Shown piece after piece: positions 42,556-51,602 of a stretch of 64,000 nucleotides of DNA (its first letter is position 1; each line of letters begins with the position of its first letter). A model generated the notes under the pieces. The model was not told the origin of the DNA. It made no database searches and saw only the letters and a list, made by a program, of their open reading frames with translations. The DNA comes from Gammaproteobacteria bacterium (GTDB lineage Bacteria > Pseudomonadota > Gammaproteobacteria > Eutrophobiales > Eutrophobiaceae), in NCBI GenBank assembly GCA_016179185.1, contig JACORW010000018.1, positions 1 to 64,000 of the forward strand. The letters run 5' to 3'. The position numbers and the translations under genes were made by a program.

Positions 42556-42956
42556 AGCGGCTGTTCGTGGACACGAGCGCCTGGTTTGCGTACGCCAATC
42601 GCGCTGATCGTGAACACCGAAAAATCAAGGATATCCTTGCTTCGTTCGACGGGCGTCTGGTGACTTCCAATTTTGTCGTGGATGAGACCGTTACGCTGTT
42701 CATGTACCGGCTTGGTCACCGGGCCGCTGTTTCATTCGGCGAAGCGTTGTTCAGAAGCCGCACGGTCGATCTGGTCCGATTGACTCCGGAAGACGAGCAG
42801 GCAGCGTGGCTGGTGTTTGCCGGGCGCCAGGACAAGAAGTACAGCTTTACGGACTGCACATCGTTTGCGCTGATGCGGCGACTCGGCCTTACAACGGCGC
42901 TCGCGCTGGATGACGATTTTGCGCAGGAGGGGTTTGAAGTTCTTCCGGCAAAATAA
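42552..42956 (+). CDS. VapC-like PIN-domain toxin
   Basis: A 134-residue PIN-domain protein. Metal-binding acids appear as Asp7 in LFVDTSAW, Glu in NFVVDETVTLF, Asp in SFTDCTSFALM and a final Asp in ALALDDDF. VapC toxins cleave tRNA or rRNA. It is coupled to the antitoxin by a 4-base overlap. Confidence 0.88.
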   Translation: MKRLFVDTSAWFAYANRADREHRKIKDILASFDGRLVTSNFVVDETVTLFMYRLGHRAAVSFGEALFRSRTVDLVRLTPEDEQAAWLVFAGRQDKKYSFTDCTSFALMRRLGLTTALALDDDFAQEGFEVLPAK

Positions 42957-43065
42957 GCAACCCGCCGGCGGTCAGGTTATTGTCGTTCGCGCGAAGATTC
43001 GGGACATCCAACGAATTGCACTGGCGCCACGCGTGATCGCGTGGCCGCGGATCCAGCGTGAACCG

Positions 43066-43281
43066 TCAGCGCTTGTCGCCGTACTTGAACGAGACCTTGA
43101 CCCTGGCGCGATAGGCCTTGATCTTGCCGTTCTCGATCTGCATGTCGAGCTCCGACACTTCCGCGATGCGCAGGTCGCGCAGCGACTTTGCGGCCTTGTT
43201 TATCGCTGCGGCTGCGGCCTTTTCCCACGATTCCTTGCTGGTGCCTATGAGTTCGATGACTTTGTATACGCTGTCCGCCAT
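43066..43281 (-). CDS. Dodecin
   Basis: A 71-residue protein (ATG 43281 after GGAGG) with the full dodecin pattern: VYKVIELIGTSKESWEKAAA, AAKSLRDLRIAEVSELD and IKAYRARVKVSFKY. Dodecins form 12-subunit flavin- or CoA-binding storage shells. It is transcribed alone. Confidence 0.93.
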   Translation of the reverse strand: MADSVYKVIELIGTSKESWEKAAAAAINKAAKSLRDLRIAEVSELDMQIENGKIKAYRARVKVSFKYGDKR

Positions 43282-43612
43282 GACTGCCTCCTGACTGGTT
43301 GTTTAGCCGTGTTCCTGCCACGGCGCGCGCCGCGGCCGCAACTGCAAAGTTGCCCTGACGCACCCTGCCGCACGTTGCTTATATGCCGCTGCTGACGGCG
43401 TTGCAAGCGCCTTCCCTGAGGCCGGTGCGATTCTCTCCATCCGGAACACCTGAACTGTCTTTAAATCGCCAACCCGCCACGGCAACCGGCTTTATTCGGG
43501 TTGCCAATGAGTGCGCGTCCGGGTTTCGTAGATTGCGCTATTATCAACGATGGTCGCAGGCACATCCGGCTGAATTGGCGGGGATTGCTCCGCGCACCAG
43601 GCAAGGTGAACG
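43282..43612. other. Intergenic region between divergent dodecin and amidotransferase genes
   Basis: The 331-base gap carries two promoters in opposite directions by layout. I see a ribosome site AAGGTGA before 43613 but no convincing operator, RNA gene or small coding frame. Confidence 0.4.
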
Positions 43613-45520
43613 ATGTGCGGTATAAGTGGTTATCTGGCTCTCGAATCCGGTGCTCTGCCTGATGTATTGAGTGTGCGGCGCATGAATCGCGCGCTCGCGC
43701 ATCGCGGGCCGGACGCGGACGGCACGTGGAATCACGGCCCCTGCGCGCTTGGCCACAGGCGGCTCTCGATCATTGATTTGAGACCGGAAGCGAATCAGCC
43801 GTTCCTGAACGAAGATAACACTCTGGTACTGGTGGCGAACGGCGAAATCTATAACTTCAACGATCTGCGCGCGGAGCTCGTGCAGAAAGGCCACCGCTTC
43901 CGTTCGGACAGCGACAACGAAGTAATCCTGCACCTCTACGAGGAACTCGGCCCGGCCTGTGTGGCGCGGCTTCGCGGCATGTTTGCGTTTGCGGTTTACG
44001 ACTGCAAACGGCAACAGTTGCTGCTTGCGCGTGATCGTGCCGGCAAGAAGCCGCTATTTTATCGGCGGCTGCGCGCGGGTTTTGCCTTCGCTTCGGAAGT
44101 GCAGGCGTTGATCTCCGCCTTTCCCCGGGAACCCCCGGTCGTGGACTATGCGGCCCTCGACGAGTTTCTGACGCTGCAGTACGTGCCTTCGCCGCGGAGC
44201 GCGTACAAGAACATCTGGAAGCTGCCGGCGGCCCACTATGCGCTGCTTACGCCCGGCAGGGAACCGCAAATCGTTCGCTATTGGGAGAAACCGCGCGGCG
44301 AGACCATGACCGGCTCCGAGCCGGAGCTTGCGCTGGAACTCCAGCGGCTGTTGCGCGAGGCAGTGCGACGGCGCCTGACGTCCGACGTGCCGCTCGGGGC
44401 ATTTTTGTCAGGGGGTATGGACAGCTCCAGCGTGGTGGCGCTGATGGCGGCTACGAGCAACCGGCCAATAAAGACATTCTCGATCGGGTTTTCGGATGCG
44501 GACAACAGCGACCTTGTTCATGCACGCCTCGTCGCCCGGCGCTATGCGACTGAACATCACGAAATGATGGTGAGCCCCTCCATGGCGGACGTGGTGCCCG
44601 AGATCGTGCGGCACCACGGCGAGCCCTTCGCCGACAGCTCGGCAGTGGCGACCTGGTACCTGTCGAAAATGACCCGCGCGCATGTGACGGTGGCGCTTTC
44701 TGGCGATGGCGGGGACGAAAACTTCGCGGGCTACAAGCGTTATTGGCTGGCGCGGCTGGGGCACGCCTATGATCGCATACCCGCCCCTTTGCGCGCGCCG
44801 TACCAACATGCCCTGCGCGCTGTCGGCCGCCTGTTTGCCCCGCGCCTGGGGAACTTCGCCAGGGCGCTGTCGCAGGGTGAAGCGCGGCGTTACCTGATTT
44901 TGGCCGGCCAATTTTCCGATGCCGACAAACGCGGGCTCTACCTGGAGCCGTTGCGAGAATTTCACTCGGCTGCGACCCTGGAACGATTTGAGCGGGTGCT
45001 TTCGGAGGGCAGTGCAACGTCTGCGATGGGGAGGCTCGCTGATCTCGACTGGCAGACCTACCTGGTGGACGACATCAATGTGAAAGTTGACATCACGGCA
45101 ATGGCGCATTCCCTGGAAGTGCGCTGTCCGTTTCTCGACACGGACGTTGTCGAGTTCGCTGCGCGCCTGCCGTCACGATTCCTGATGCGCTGGCGCGGCA
45201 AGTATCTGCTGCGACGCGCTATGAGGGCTTTGGTGCCGGCGCGCATCATCTACCGCAGGAAGCGCGGGTTTGGGCTGCCGCTCAAGCGCTGGATGCGCCG
45301 GGATTTGCGGCAAATGATTGAAGACGTGTTGCTTGACAAGACCGCGCGCGAACGCGAACTCTTTCGCCCGAGCTACATCGAGGGTCTGGTGCGATCGCTG
45401 AATACTCCGTCACCGGAGGTGGATCGACTCTGGACTTTACTCGTACTCGAGCTGTGGTTTCGTGAATTCATCGATCACGGGAGCGCACAGGCCGCGAGCG
45501 AACTGCGGACAGCCGGCTGA
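43613..45520 (+). CDS. asnB: Asparagine synthase (glutamine-hydrolysing) family amidotransferase
   Basis: This 635-residue protein starts MCGISGYLAL with the nucleophilic Cys2 of class II glutamine amidotransferases, followed by ALAHRGPDADG and LVANGEIYNFNDLR. The synthase part has the ATP motif GAFLSGGMDSSSVVAL and LSGDGGDENFAGYKRY. The length and single-gene setting fit asparagine synthase types often found in surface-polysaccharide gene sets as well as housekeeping AsnB, so the acceptor is not certain. It has its own promoter region shared with dodecin. Confidence 0.85.
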   Translation: MCGISGYLALESGALPDVLSVRRMNRALAHRGPDADGTWNHGPCALGHRRLSIIDLRPEANQPFLNEDNTLVLVANGEIYNFNDLRAELVQKGHRFRSDSDNEVILHLYEELGPACVARLRGMFAFAVYDCKRQQLLLARDRAGKKPLFYRRLRAGFAFASEVQALISAFPREPPVVDYAALDEFLTLQYVPSPRSAYKNIWKLPAAHYALLTPGREPQIVRYWEKPRGETMTGSEPELALELQRLLREAVRRRLTSDVPLGAFLSGGMDSSSVVALMAATSNRPIKTFSIGFSDADNSDLVHARLVARRYATEHHEMMVSPSMADVVPEIVRHHGEPFADSSAVATWYLSKMTRAHVTVALSGDGGDENFAGYKRYWLARLGHAYDRIPAPLRAPYQHALRAVGRLFAPRLGNFARALSQGEARRYLILAGQFSDADKRGLYLEPLREFHSAATLERFERVLSEGSATSAMGRLADLDWQTYLVDDINVKVDITAMAHSLEVRCPFLDTDVVEFAARLPSRFLMRWRGKYLLRRAMRALVPARIIYRRKRGFGLPLKRWMRRDLRQMIEDVLLDKTARERELFRPSYIEGLVRSLNTPSPEVDRLWTLLVLELWFREFIDHGSAQAASELRTAG

Positions 45521-45706
45521 AGCCGGATTTCGCGCGCAGGCGCAGGGTAAGGCGCGCCAGGGGTGTCCCTGCCGACGCACGGGTTTCTTGAGCACCGGTG
45601 GTCGTCGTTCCCGCCGGCCGGGAAGAGAACCTCCCGATCGGCGTGCAGATCGCCGCGCAACCCAGGCAGGAGCATGTGGCCCTGGCCGCACCGGAGAAAT
45701 CGCGGA

Positions 45707-46324
45707 TCATTCCGGTTCTTTCACTTGACTCGTGCGACGCCCTCCCCAGAAGAAGCCCAGTACGACGAATACGACGATCACCGCAACGACCGCGATTCCG
45801 CCATAGGGACTCACGGCTTCCACGCGCTCGTGCAGTTCCTTGAGCAGGATGGCCCAGGCCACGCACGCCATGTACGTACCGCCAAGGACGACCGCCATGT
45901 TGACCCAGGGACGCAGTCCCAGCAGGAAGCCGATCACCGAGCCGACGACGGGGCCGGTGCCCCAGAATGGAAACAGCACGATGAGAAATATTCCGGGGAT
46001 GCCCCAGCGGTGGATCACGCGGCGCCGGGATTCCGCAGCACGATAGACTCGCTCCATGAATTCGCGCAGGGTCGCGGAAACCAGCAGCCGGCGCAGGGTA
46101 AATACGAACAGCGGGTAGACGAGCATCACAATAATGGTTTCGATAATGATGTTGGCGGAAAATACGAGGCCGTGGCCGTAGCCCAGCGAATAACCGTAGG
46201 ACATCCCGGCCGCGCGACCGAACAGCACGTGTGCCGCGGTCATTCCGACCAGTGCCTGAAACGTCCCGGTGGCATGAAACCAGCTGATCGCAATCCCGGC
46301 ACCGTACAGGAACCCGATCCCCAC
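45707..46324 (-). CDS. Small multidrug export-type membrane protein
   Basis: A 205-residue protein with four or five hydrophobic segments and IPGIFLIVLFPFWGTGPVVG, typical of the small multidrug export protein family (PF06695-like). The GTG at 46324 is the first usual start after the TAG that ends the CBS gene. Conserved-looking sequence upstream of the GTG (LLTGLTQKLSSGKFATPEGH) suggests a non-standard upstream start. A short degenerate repeat shared with 47060-47105 lies at about 45555-45600. Confidence 0.62.
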   Translation of the reverse strand: MGIGFLYGAGIAISWFHATGTFQALVGMTAAHVLFGRAAGMSYGYSLGYGHGLVFSANIIIETIIVMLVYPLFVFTLRRLLVSATLREFMERVYRAAESRRRVIHRWGIPGIFLIVLFPFWGTGPVVGSVIGFLLGLRPWVNMAVVLGGTYMACVAWAILLKELHERVEAVSPYGGIAVVAVIVVFVVLGFFWGGRRTSQVKEPE

Positions 46325-46402
46325 GGCGGTCAGGAGGATGTGCCCTTCCGGCGTCGCAAACTTGCCGGAGCTCAGCTTCTGGGTAAGTCCTGTCAGAAAC
46401 CC

Positions 46403-46831
46403 CTAGCCCGCGATATAGGATTCGAGTTGTTTGATCACGAATTCCTTTTCGGCCAGGATCGACTTGACCAGATCACCGATCGAAACAATGCCGATGATTC
46501 GTCCCGCGTCGCGGATCGGCAGATGTCGGATGCGCTTCTCCGTCATCAGCGCCATGGCAACGTCAATGCTGTGGTCCGGCCCCACGCAGTATACCTGCGC
46601 CGTCATGATGTCGCGCACCGGCGTGTCCTTCGAGGAACGTCCCTGCAGTATGACCTTGCGCGCGTAATCGCGCTCGGAAACGATGCCGGCGAGTTTGTCC
46701 CCGTCAATCACGGGCAAGGCGCCGACGCCCTTCTCGGCCATCAGCCTGATGGCGTCGAAGACCACGTCGTCCGGGCCGATGGACCAGACGTCATTCCCCT
46801 TGGACTCCAAGACCGTCTTCATCGTCGCCAT
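46403..46831 (-). CDS. Two-CBS-domain protein
   Basis: The ATG at 46831 gives 142 residues made of two CBS motifs: VFDAIRLMAEKGVGALPVID and MALMTEKRIRHLPIRDAGRI with SIGDLVKSIL. Such proteins sense adenosine nucleotides and regulate neighbours. The region between its start and the membrane anchor gene (46832-47063) contains small hairpins such as CCACGCC/GGCGTGG but no gene. Confidence 0.85.
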   Translation of the reverse strand: MATMKTVLESKGNDVWSIGPDDVVFDAIRLMAEKGVGALPVIDGDKLAGIVSERDYARKVILQGRSSKDTPVRDIMTAQVYCVGPDHSIDVAMALMTEKRIRHLPIRDAGRIIGIVSIGDLVKSILAEKEFVIKQLESYIAG

Positions 46832-47063
46832 GGTGGGCCTCCCGTTGGATGAAATGTCCCAAAGTTCAATAATAGTCGCTGCGGCGACCACTGTATCGAT
46901 CCGGCGGCACAACGTGTATGGCTCCCGGCGGGGGGAGCGCCCACGCCACTGGCGCAGGCGTGGACGTATCTCCTGTGGTCGGTCGCTGGATAGTGTCGCG
47001 CGCGGCTCAAACGAGCCGTAGAGCGTGATGAATGTCTGAAGGGCTGGGACGTCGGGTACGGGC

Positions 47064-47936
47064 TCAAGCCCGCCAGGGATCGCCGTCACGGCGAACAGGT
47101 TTCCGGAGTGTGGGTCTGCCGCGCTGTAATTTGCCGATGCCATAACCCTGTACCTGTGCGGCGCTGGTGACGATGACGAATTTCAGGTACCAGCCGCCGA
47201 TCAGGGCCAGTATGGCCGCGAGTTCCAGCAGCGCCGCGCGCCAGAACAGCGCCGCCACCAGCCCGATCACGACCGGCAGGGCATTGCCGACGAGCAAGAA
47301 CGGCACGCGCAATGACGCGATGCGATTCAATGTTGCGGCCGACGCCTGCGCCCGTTCCAGCGCGGCGCGATAATGAAAAAAGGCCCAACTGCGCAATACC
47401 AGCGCAATGACAAGCGCATTCAGAAGGCTGGCAGTCGGCCCGCCGAAATAACCAAACAACAACATCAGCAGCGCGACACCTTCCGCGAGCCCGGTGCTGA
47501 CGATCAGCGGCACGACGGCGGGCTCGCGCCACGCCGGTATGCCCCGGGACCCATGCAGAATGCGTCCCTGGCAGAACAGGAACAACGCGCCCAGCGCGCC
47601 GGCGACCATAAACAGCGCGCCATTGCCGATCCATATTGCGGCAAGCGTCAGCGGGAACAGGACCGTGGCCACGGCAGCCTCGCGGCTCATCCAGGAAGTT
47701 TGCGGGTGGAAAAACACGTTCAGTGCCCGCCACGGCCGTCCAATCTCCAGCCAGACCAGCAGCAGTCCCAGTCCAACCAGCGCCAGCGCCGTAAGCCCGA
47801 CGGGCAGGGAAGGAGACCGCCCCATTTCGGCCAGTGCTATCACGGCGAGCAGCGCGCCCCCCGCGCCCCCGAAGACAAAGTTGCCGGCCGCGCGCCAGTC
47901 CCAGTTGGTCTGCAGGTAGGAACCGAAGCGGATCAT
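47064..47936 (-). CDS. DmsC-like membrane anchor of a molybdopterin oxidoreductase
   Basis: The ATG at 47936 overlaps the Fe-S subunit stop (ATGA); 290 residues with about eight membrane helices, in the DmsC/PadD layout. It would anchor the enzyme and exchange electrons with quinone. The last residues (LRKPVRRDGDPWRA) are encoded by a short repeat resembling one at 45555-45600, so the native C-terminus was probably shorter. Confidence 0.8.
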   Translation of the reverse strand: MIRFGSYLQTNWDWRAAGNFVFGGAGGALLAVIALAEMGRSPSLPVGLTALALVGLGLLLVWLEIGRPWRALNVFFHPQTSWMSREAAVATVLFPLTLAAIWIGNGALFMVAGALGALFLFCQGRILHGSRGIPAWREPAVVPLIVSTGLAEGVALLMLLFGYFGGPTASLLNALVIALVLRSWAFFHYRAALERAQASAATLNRIASLRVPFLLVGNALPVVIGLVAALFWRAALLELAAILALIGGWYLKFVIVTSAAQVQGYGIGKLQRGRPTLRKPVRRDGDPWRA

Positions 47937-48583
47937 GGCGCCTTGTTCCACAGGTAAAAGAAGCCGGGCTCCGTGCCCAGCTCCGCGTGCATCTGGAACC
48001 AGGTGTTCTCGGCCAGCAGCTCCGACACGTTACTGTGTTCGTCCTCGATATCGCCGAAATGCAGCGCATTGGCGATGCAGGAATTGACGCAGGCCGGCGT
48101 CGCATCTGGGTCCACGCCGGGTTTCAGGCCCTGTTCCAGCCCGGCATCCACGCGGTCGGAACAAAACGTGCACTTCTGCGCGACGCCGATGCGGCGCTCG
48201 TCGAAGCACTCCGCCTCGTTCTTCATCGGCTGATCGCCGTAGGCGAAGGAGGGTTTATCCACCTTGTAGCGCGCCTGGTACGGGCAGGCCACAGCGCAGT
48301 AGGCGCAGCCGATGCAGAGATCATAATCAATGGTGACGATGCCGTCGGCGCGCTGGCCGGTGGCCGTGCTCGGGCAGACGTGCATGCACGGCGGATCCGA
48401 GCAATGCTGGCATCCCACCGGCATGAAGAACCGGCTCACCTCCGGGTAATCGCCCACTTCCACGTCCAGCACCTTGCGCCATTGCACGCCGGGCGGCGTC
48501 GCGTTGGTGAGCTTGCAGGCGGCCGTGCAGGTCTGGCAACCGACGCAGCGGTTCAGATCGGCGATCATCACGTAGCGCGTCAT
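47933..48583 (-). CDS. Four-cluster Fe-S electron-transfer subunit (DmsB/PadC type)
   Basis: A 216-residue protein with four ferredoxin-type cysteine clusters: CVGCQTCTAAC, CQHCSDPPCMHVCP, CIGCAYCAVACP, and CTFCSDRV with CVNSC. It passes electrons between the molybdopterin subunit and the membrane anchor. It overlaps both neighbours by 4 bases. Confidence 0.93.
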   Translation of the reverse strand: MTRYVMIADLNRCVGCQTCTAACKLTNATPPGVQWRKVLDVEVGDYPEVSRFFMPVGCQHCSDPPCMHVCPSTATGQRADGIVTIDYDLCIGCAYCAVACPYQARYKVDKPSFAYGDQPMKNEAECFDERRIGVAQKCTFCSDRVDAGLEQGLKPGVDPDATPACVNSCIANALHFGDIEDEHSNVSELLAENTWFQMHAELGTEPGFFYLWNKAP

Positions 48584-51348
48584 GCTGCCTCCGCGATGCG
48601 CCGCACGCTGACCTTGGTGGCTTCTATGCTGGAGCCGGACGCGTCGAGGAAATCCGGATGCATGGGTACGAGATCACTGAGACCCGGCACATCGAGGTCC
48701 TTGGCGAACGGCGTCTTCCAGTGGCCAAACTGCGCCACCATGACGATCACGTCCGGCCGTACACCGCCGCGCAACCGGGCGCGGCCGCGGGTCCTGCCCA
48801 CGGGCGAGGCGACTTCAATCCGATCGCCTTCGCCGATGCCCAGCTCCCGCGCCGCTTTTGCGTTGATCAGTATGCCGTCATGGCCGGCGACATTGCTGGC
48901 CACTTCGTTGATCATCTGGATGCCCACGTTCCCGCCCCAGGCATACTGCATGCTGCGCGCGCCCAGCAGCCAGAACGGCAGGTCCTTTGCCTTCACCTGA
49001 TAATTCTTTTCCAGCAGCGCATCCCAGAGCTGATTGAGATCCTTCCACTCCGGCATGGCCTCGTACTCCCGCAATTGCCGCTCCCACCAGTCCACCCCGG
49101 TCTCGTGGAGGCGATTGGCGAGCTGCCTGCCGACCCGCAGAATGCGTTCCTGGTATGGCAATTCGAAGCGCAGCCCCAGCTCCTCCAGTTTCGGATACAG
49201 GTACCAGTTGACGGACGAGAACGGGCGGATCTGGAAACCGTGTTCACGGAACCAGCCCAGCCCGTGCACGTCCCTGCCGCCGGTCAGGTCCGCGCTGGCC
49301 GCCATGCAGACGCGGTCCCAGATCACGTCCGGATCGTGCACCTGCGCTTCATCCACGGAATAGTCATACCCCGGCGTCTTCAGCGGGATGCCGCAGGCGC
49401 CGACATTGATCATCTGGTTGTACTCTTTCAGGATGCCGATGCGGCGCGCGAGCTCATTGCAAATCCAGGAGAAATCCCGCGCGTCACCCTGGGGCGGCAC
49501 CACGCGCTGGCGCAGCGCCCAGCCTTCCGCCTCCCACTGCTGTTCGAAGTAGTGTGTCCCGCCGATGCGGATCAGCTGATCGCTTTCGAGATCCATCGCC
49601 TCCGGCAGGATCAGATCGGCAAAGTGATTTGTTTCATCCAGGGTGTAGCCGAAGGCGACCATGAACGGGAATTCCGCCATGGTTTGACCCAGGCGGCTCG
49701 TTTCCGAGAACGAAATGGACGGATTGCACTTGTACACGAACCAGACATCGGGCGGCTTCGGCTTGGGCCAGGTGCAGGCGGCGCGGCCCTGCATGCGCAT
49801 CCAGGTGAGGGTGGACGCGCCCAGGAACGGCGCGTAAAAACCGCTGCCGACCAGCGGCGTCAGCATCTTGTAGGCATGGCGCATCTCGCGCTGTTCTTTC
49901 CATGCGCCTTTTTCGGTGGGATTGAGCGGGAAGTGCATGAAACCATCGGGGCCGGCGGAAACACTGGCCATCCGATCCCAGTCCGGGCCCACAATCAATG
50001 ATGTGGCGCCCAGCAGGCCGCCCGGCACTTCCAGCGCGCCGACCAGGATCTGCATCACGGTTCGCGCCCACACGCATTCATAGGCACCCCAGCCGTTGTT
50101 CACGGATTTGCCCAGCACCACCGCCACCGGCCGGAGCGGCAGCGTGCGGCCTTGCACGGTGGAGGTGGCGCCAATCTTTGCCGCGGCCAGGAATTCATTG
50201 GCGATGCGGCGGATGGTGGCGGCAGACACGTCGGAGATGGGTGCGGCCCATTCCGGGGTGCAGCGCGCAACGTGGTGTTTCAGCAATTCATGGGCCGTGC
50301 GCGCCTCCACGTTGCGATGTTCCCAGCGCTGATCGTCGGCGCCCACCTCGATGGCGGCCTCGACCCGCTGTTTTCCCTCCAGCGCGGGGTCCGTCCCCGG
50401 CGTATCGAAGGGCACGGCACGGTTCGATCGCAGATCCCACAGCAGCGGTTTCCGCGTGGCCGGATCGCGCAGGTAATAGCCATTGGGGCCCACGAGATAG
50501 GGTGTAGCCGTGCGCTGCTTGAGGAACGGCACATCCAGTTCCGTGATCGGGTGTTCGTGCACCAGCACGTGGATCATCGCGAACAGCACGGCGCCATCGG
50601 TCTTGGGTCTGATCGGCACCCATTCCGAGGCCTTGGCGCCGGTCACCGACAGGTGCGGCTCGAACTGGATGCGCTTCCAGCCCCGCGCCCGGGCATCGGC
50701 CTGGCGGTAGACAGCGGTGACACCGCCGGAGGCGTCAATGTTGTTGCCGAAGGAAATGACATATTCGCAGCGCGGCGTGTCCGGCAGCACCGTGAACGCG
50801 CGGTGCCACAGTTCCCCGAAAATATGCTCGGAGTGGTAGCACTTCACCGTGCCGCCGGCACCGAGGCTCAGGTCCATGGGGCCCCAGGCACCGAGAAACG
50901 CGCCCAGCGTGCCGGCATAGAACATCGGCGTACCGGCGCCGCCGGTGGTGAACGCGAAACGCGGGTCGCCGTTCTGGTCCATGAGGCCGGTTTCGCGGAT
51001 GTGGCGGAGCTTGCCGGCGACCAGGTCCAGCGCCTCGTCCCAGGAGATTTCCTGCCAGCCCGGGTCTTCATCGCGGCCCTTCCTGGGATTGGTGCGCCGC
51101 AAGGGCTTCAACAAGCGGTTCGGGTTATAGAGCTTCTGCACCAGTCCGTAGGGTTTGACGCACACCTTGCCCTCGGCGGGGTGATAGCCCTTGGCGTTGA
51201 AATTGGGCTCCACTTTCGTGGCGACGCCGTTTTGCACCTCGACCATCAGCAGGTCGGGGCCGTTTACGCACTGGTAACAGAACGTGGAAACCTTTTTTAT
51301 CTCGGGCTTGGTCTGGGCGTGCATGCGGGCGACCCTCTCTGCAAACAT
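48580..51348 (-). CDS. Molybdopterin oxidoreductase catalytic subunit with incomplete Fe-S motif
   Basis: This 922-residue protein belongs to the DMSO reductase superfamily. The N-terminal Fe-S motif reads CYQCVNGPDL ... KVCVKPYG: two Cys, then Pro or Asp where a third Cys is usual, then a last Cys near residue 63. There is no twin-Arg signal, so it appears cytoplasmic. GAGGTVKCYHSEHIFGELWH lies where the metal-ligand region is expected. The subunit order matches phenylacetyl-CoA:acceptor oxidoreductase (PadBCD) and other dehydrogenases. The substrate is unknown. Confidence 0.82.
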   Translation of the reverse strand: MFAERVARMHAQTKPEIKKVSTFCYQCVNGPDLLMVEVQNGVATKVEPNFNAKGYHPAEGKVCVKPYGLVQKLYNPNRLLKPLRRTNPRKGRDEDPGWQEISWDEALDLVAGKLRHIRETGLMDQNGDPRFAFTTGGAGTPMFYAGTLGAFLGAWGPMDLSLGAGGTVKCYHSEHIFGELWHRAFTVLPDTPRCEYVISFGNNIDASGGVTAVYRQADARARGWKRIQFEPHLSVTGAKASEWVPIRPKTDGAVLFAMIHVLVHEHPITELDVPFLKQRTATPYLVGPNGYYLRDPATRKPLLWDLRSNRAVPFDTPGTDPALEGKQRVEAAIEVGADDQRWEHRNVEARTAHELLKHHVARCTPEWAAPISDVSAATIRRIANEFLAAAKIGATSTVQGRTLPLRPVAVVLGKSVNNGWGAYECVWARTVMQILVGALEVPGGLLGATSLIVGPDWDRMASVSAGPDGFMHFPLNPTEKGAWKEQREMRHAYKMLTPLVGSGFYAPFLGASTLTWMRMQGRAACTWPKPKPPDVWFVYKCNPSISFSETSRLGQTMAEFPFMVAFGYTLDETNHFADLILPEAMDLESDQLIRIGGTHYFEQQWEAEGWALRQRVVPPQGDARDFSWICNELARRIGILKEYNQMINVGACGIPLKTPGYDYSVDEAQVHDPDVIWDRVCMAASADLTGGRDVHGLGWFREHGFQIRPFSSVNWYLYPKLEELGLRFELPYQERILRVGRQLANRLHETGVDWWERQLREYEAMPEWKDLNQLWDALLEKNYQVKAKDLPFWLLGARSMQYAWGGNVGIQMINEVASNVAGHDGILINAKAARELGIGEGDRIEVASPVGRTRGRARLRGGVRPDVIVMVAQFGHWKTPFAKDLDVPGLSDLVPMHPDFLDASGSSIEATKVSVRRIAEAA

Positions 51349-51471
51349 TTTGATCTCGTGCTTGGATTACAGTCTCAATCCACGGGGATGTCCACCGCGG
51401 AAGGGCCAGTCCCGTTACCCGACAACCGGGGTATATCTATCTGTGGCATGAGCGCAACAAGTTGTAAACTA

Positions 51472-51512
51472 TTTGCACGTCAAGTTTGAAGCGAATAATA
51501 TTGACGTGTAAA
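51472..51512. promoter_or_regulatory. 12-bp inverted repeat upstream of the TonB receptor
   Basis: TTTGCACGTCAA (51472-51483) and TTGACGTGTAAA (51501-51512) pair at 11 of 12 positions across 17 bases. An ACAA-G-TTGT dyad lies just before. It sits between two divergent genes (51348 and 51603) and may serve the MarR-like regulator at 54294-54890 or another protein. The rest of 51349-51602 shows no gene. Confidence 0.62.
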
Positions 51513-51602
51513 TTTTGCGCGGAAGATTGATAAAAAGTCCAGTAACTTTCAATCCCACAAAAGCGGCGTTGAATCCATCAAGACTTTGGGGGGTACAGCA
51601 CC

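Noticed and set aside
43613-45520. Part of an exosortase/PEP-CTERM polysaccharide cluster
   Set aside because: The amidotransferase would fit, but no exosortase, glycosyltransferase set or PEP-CTERM protein is next to it.
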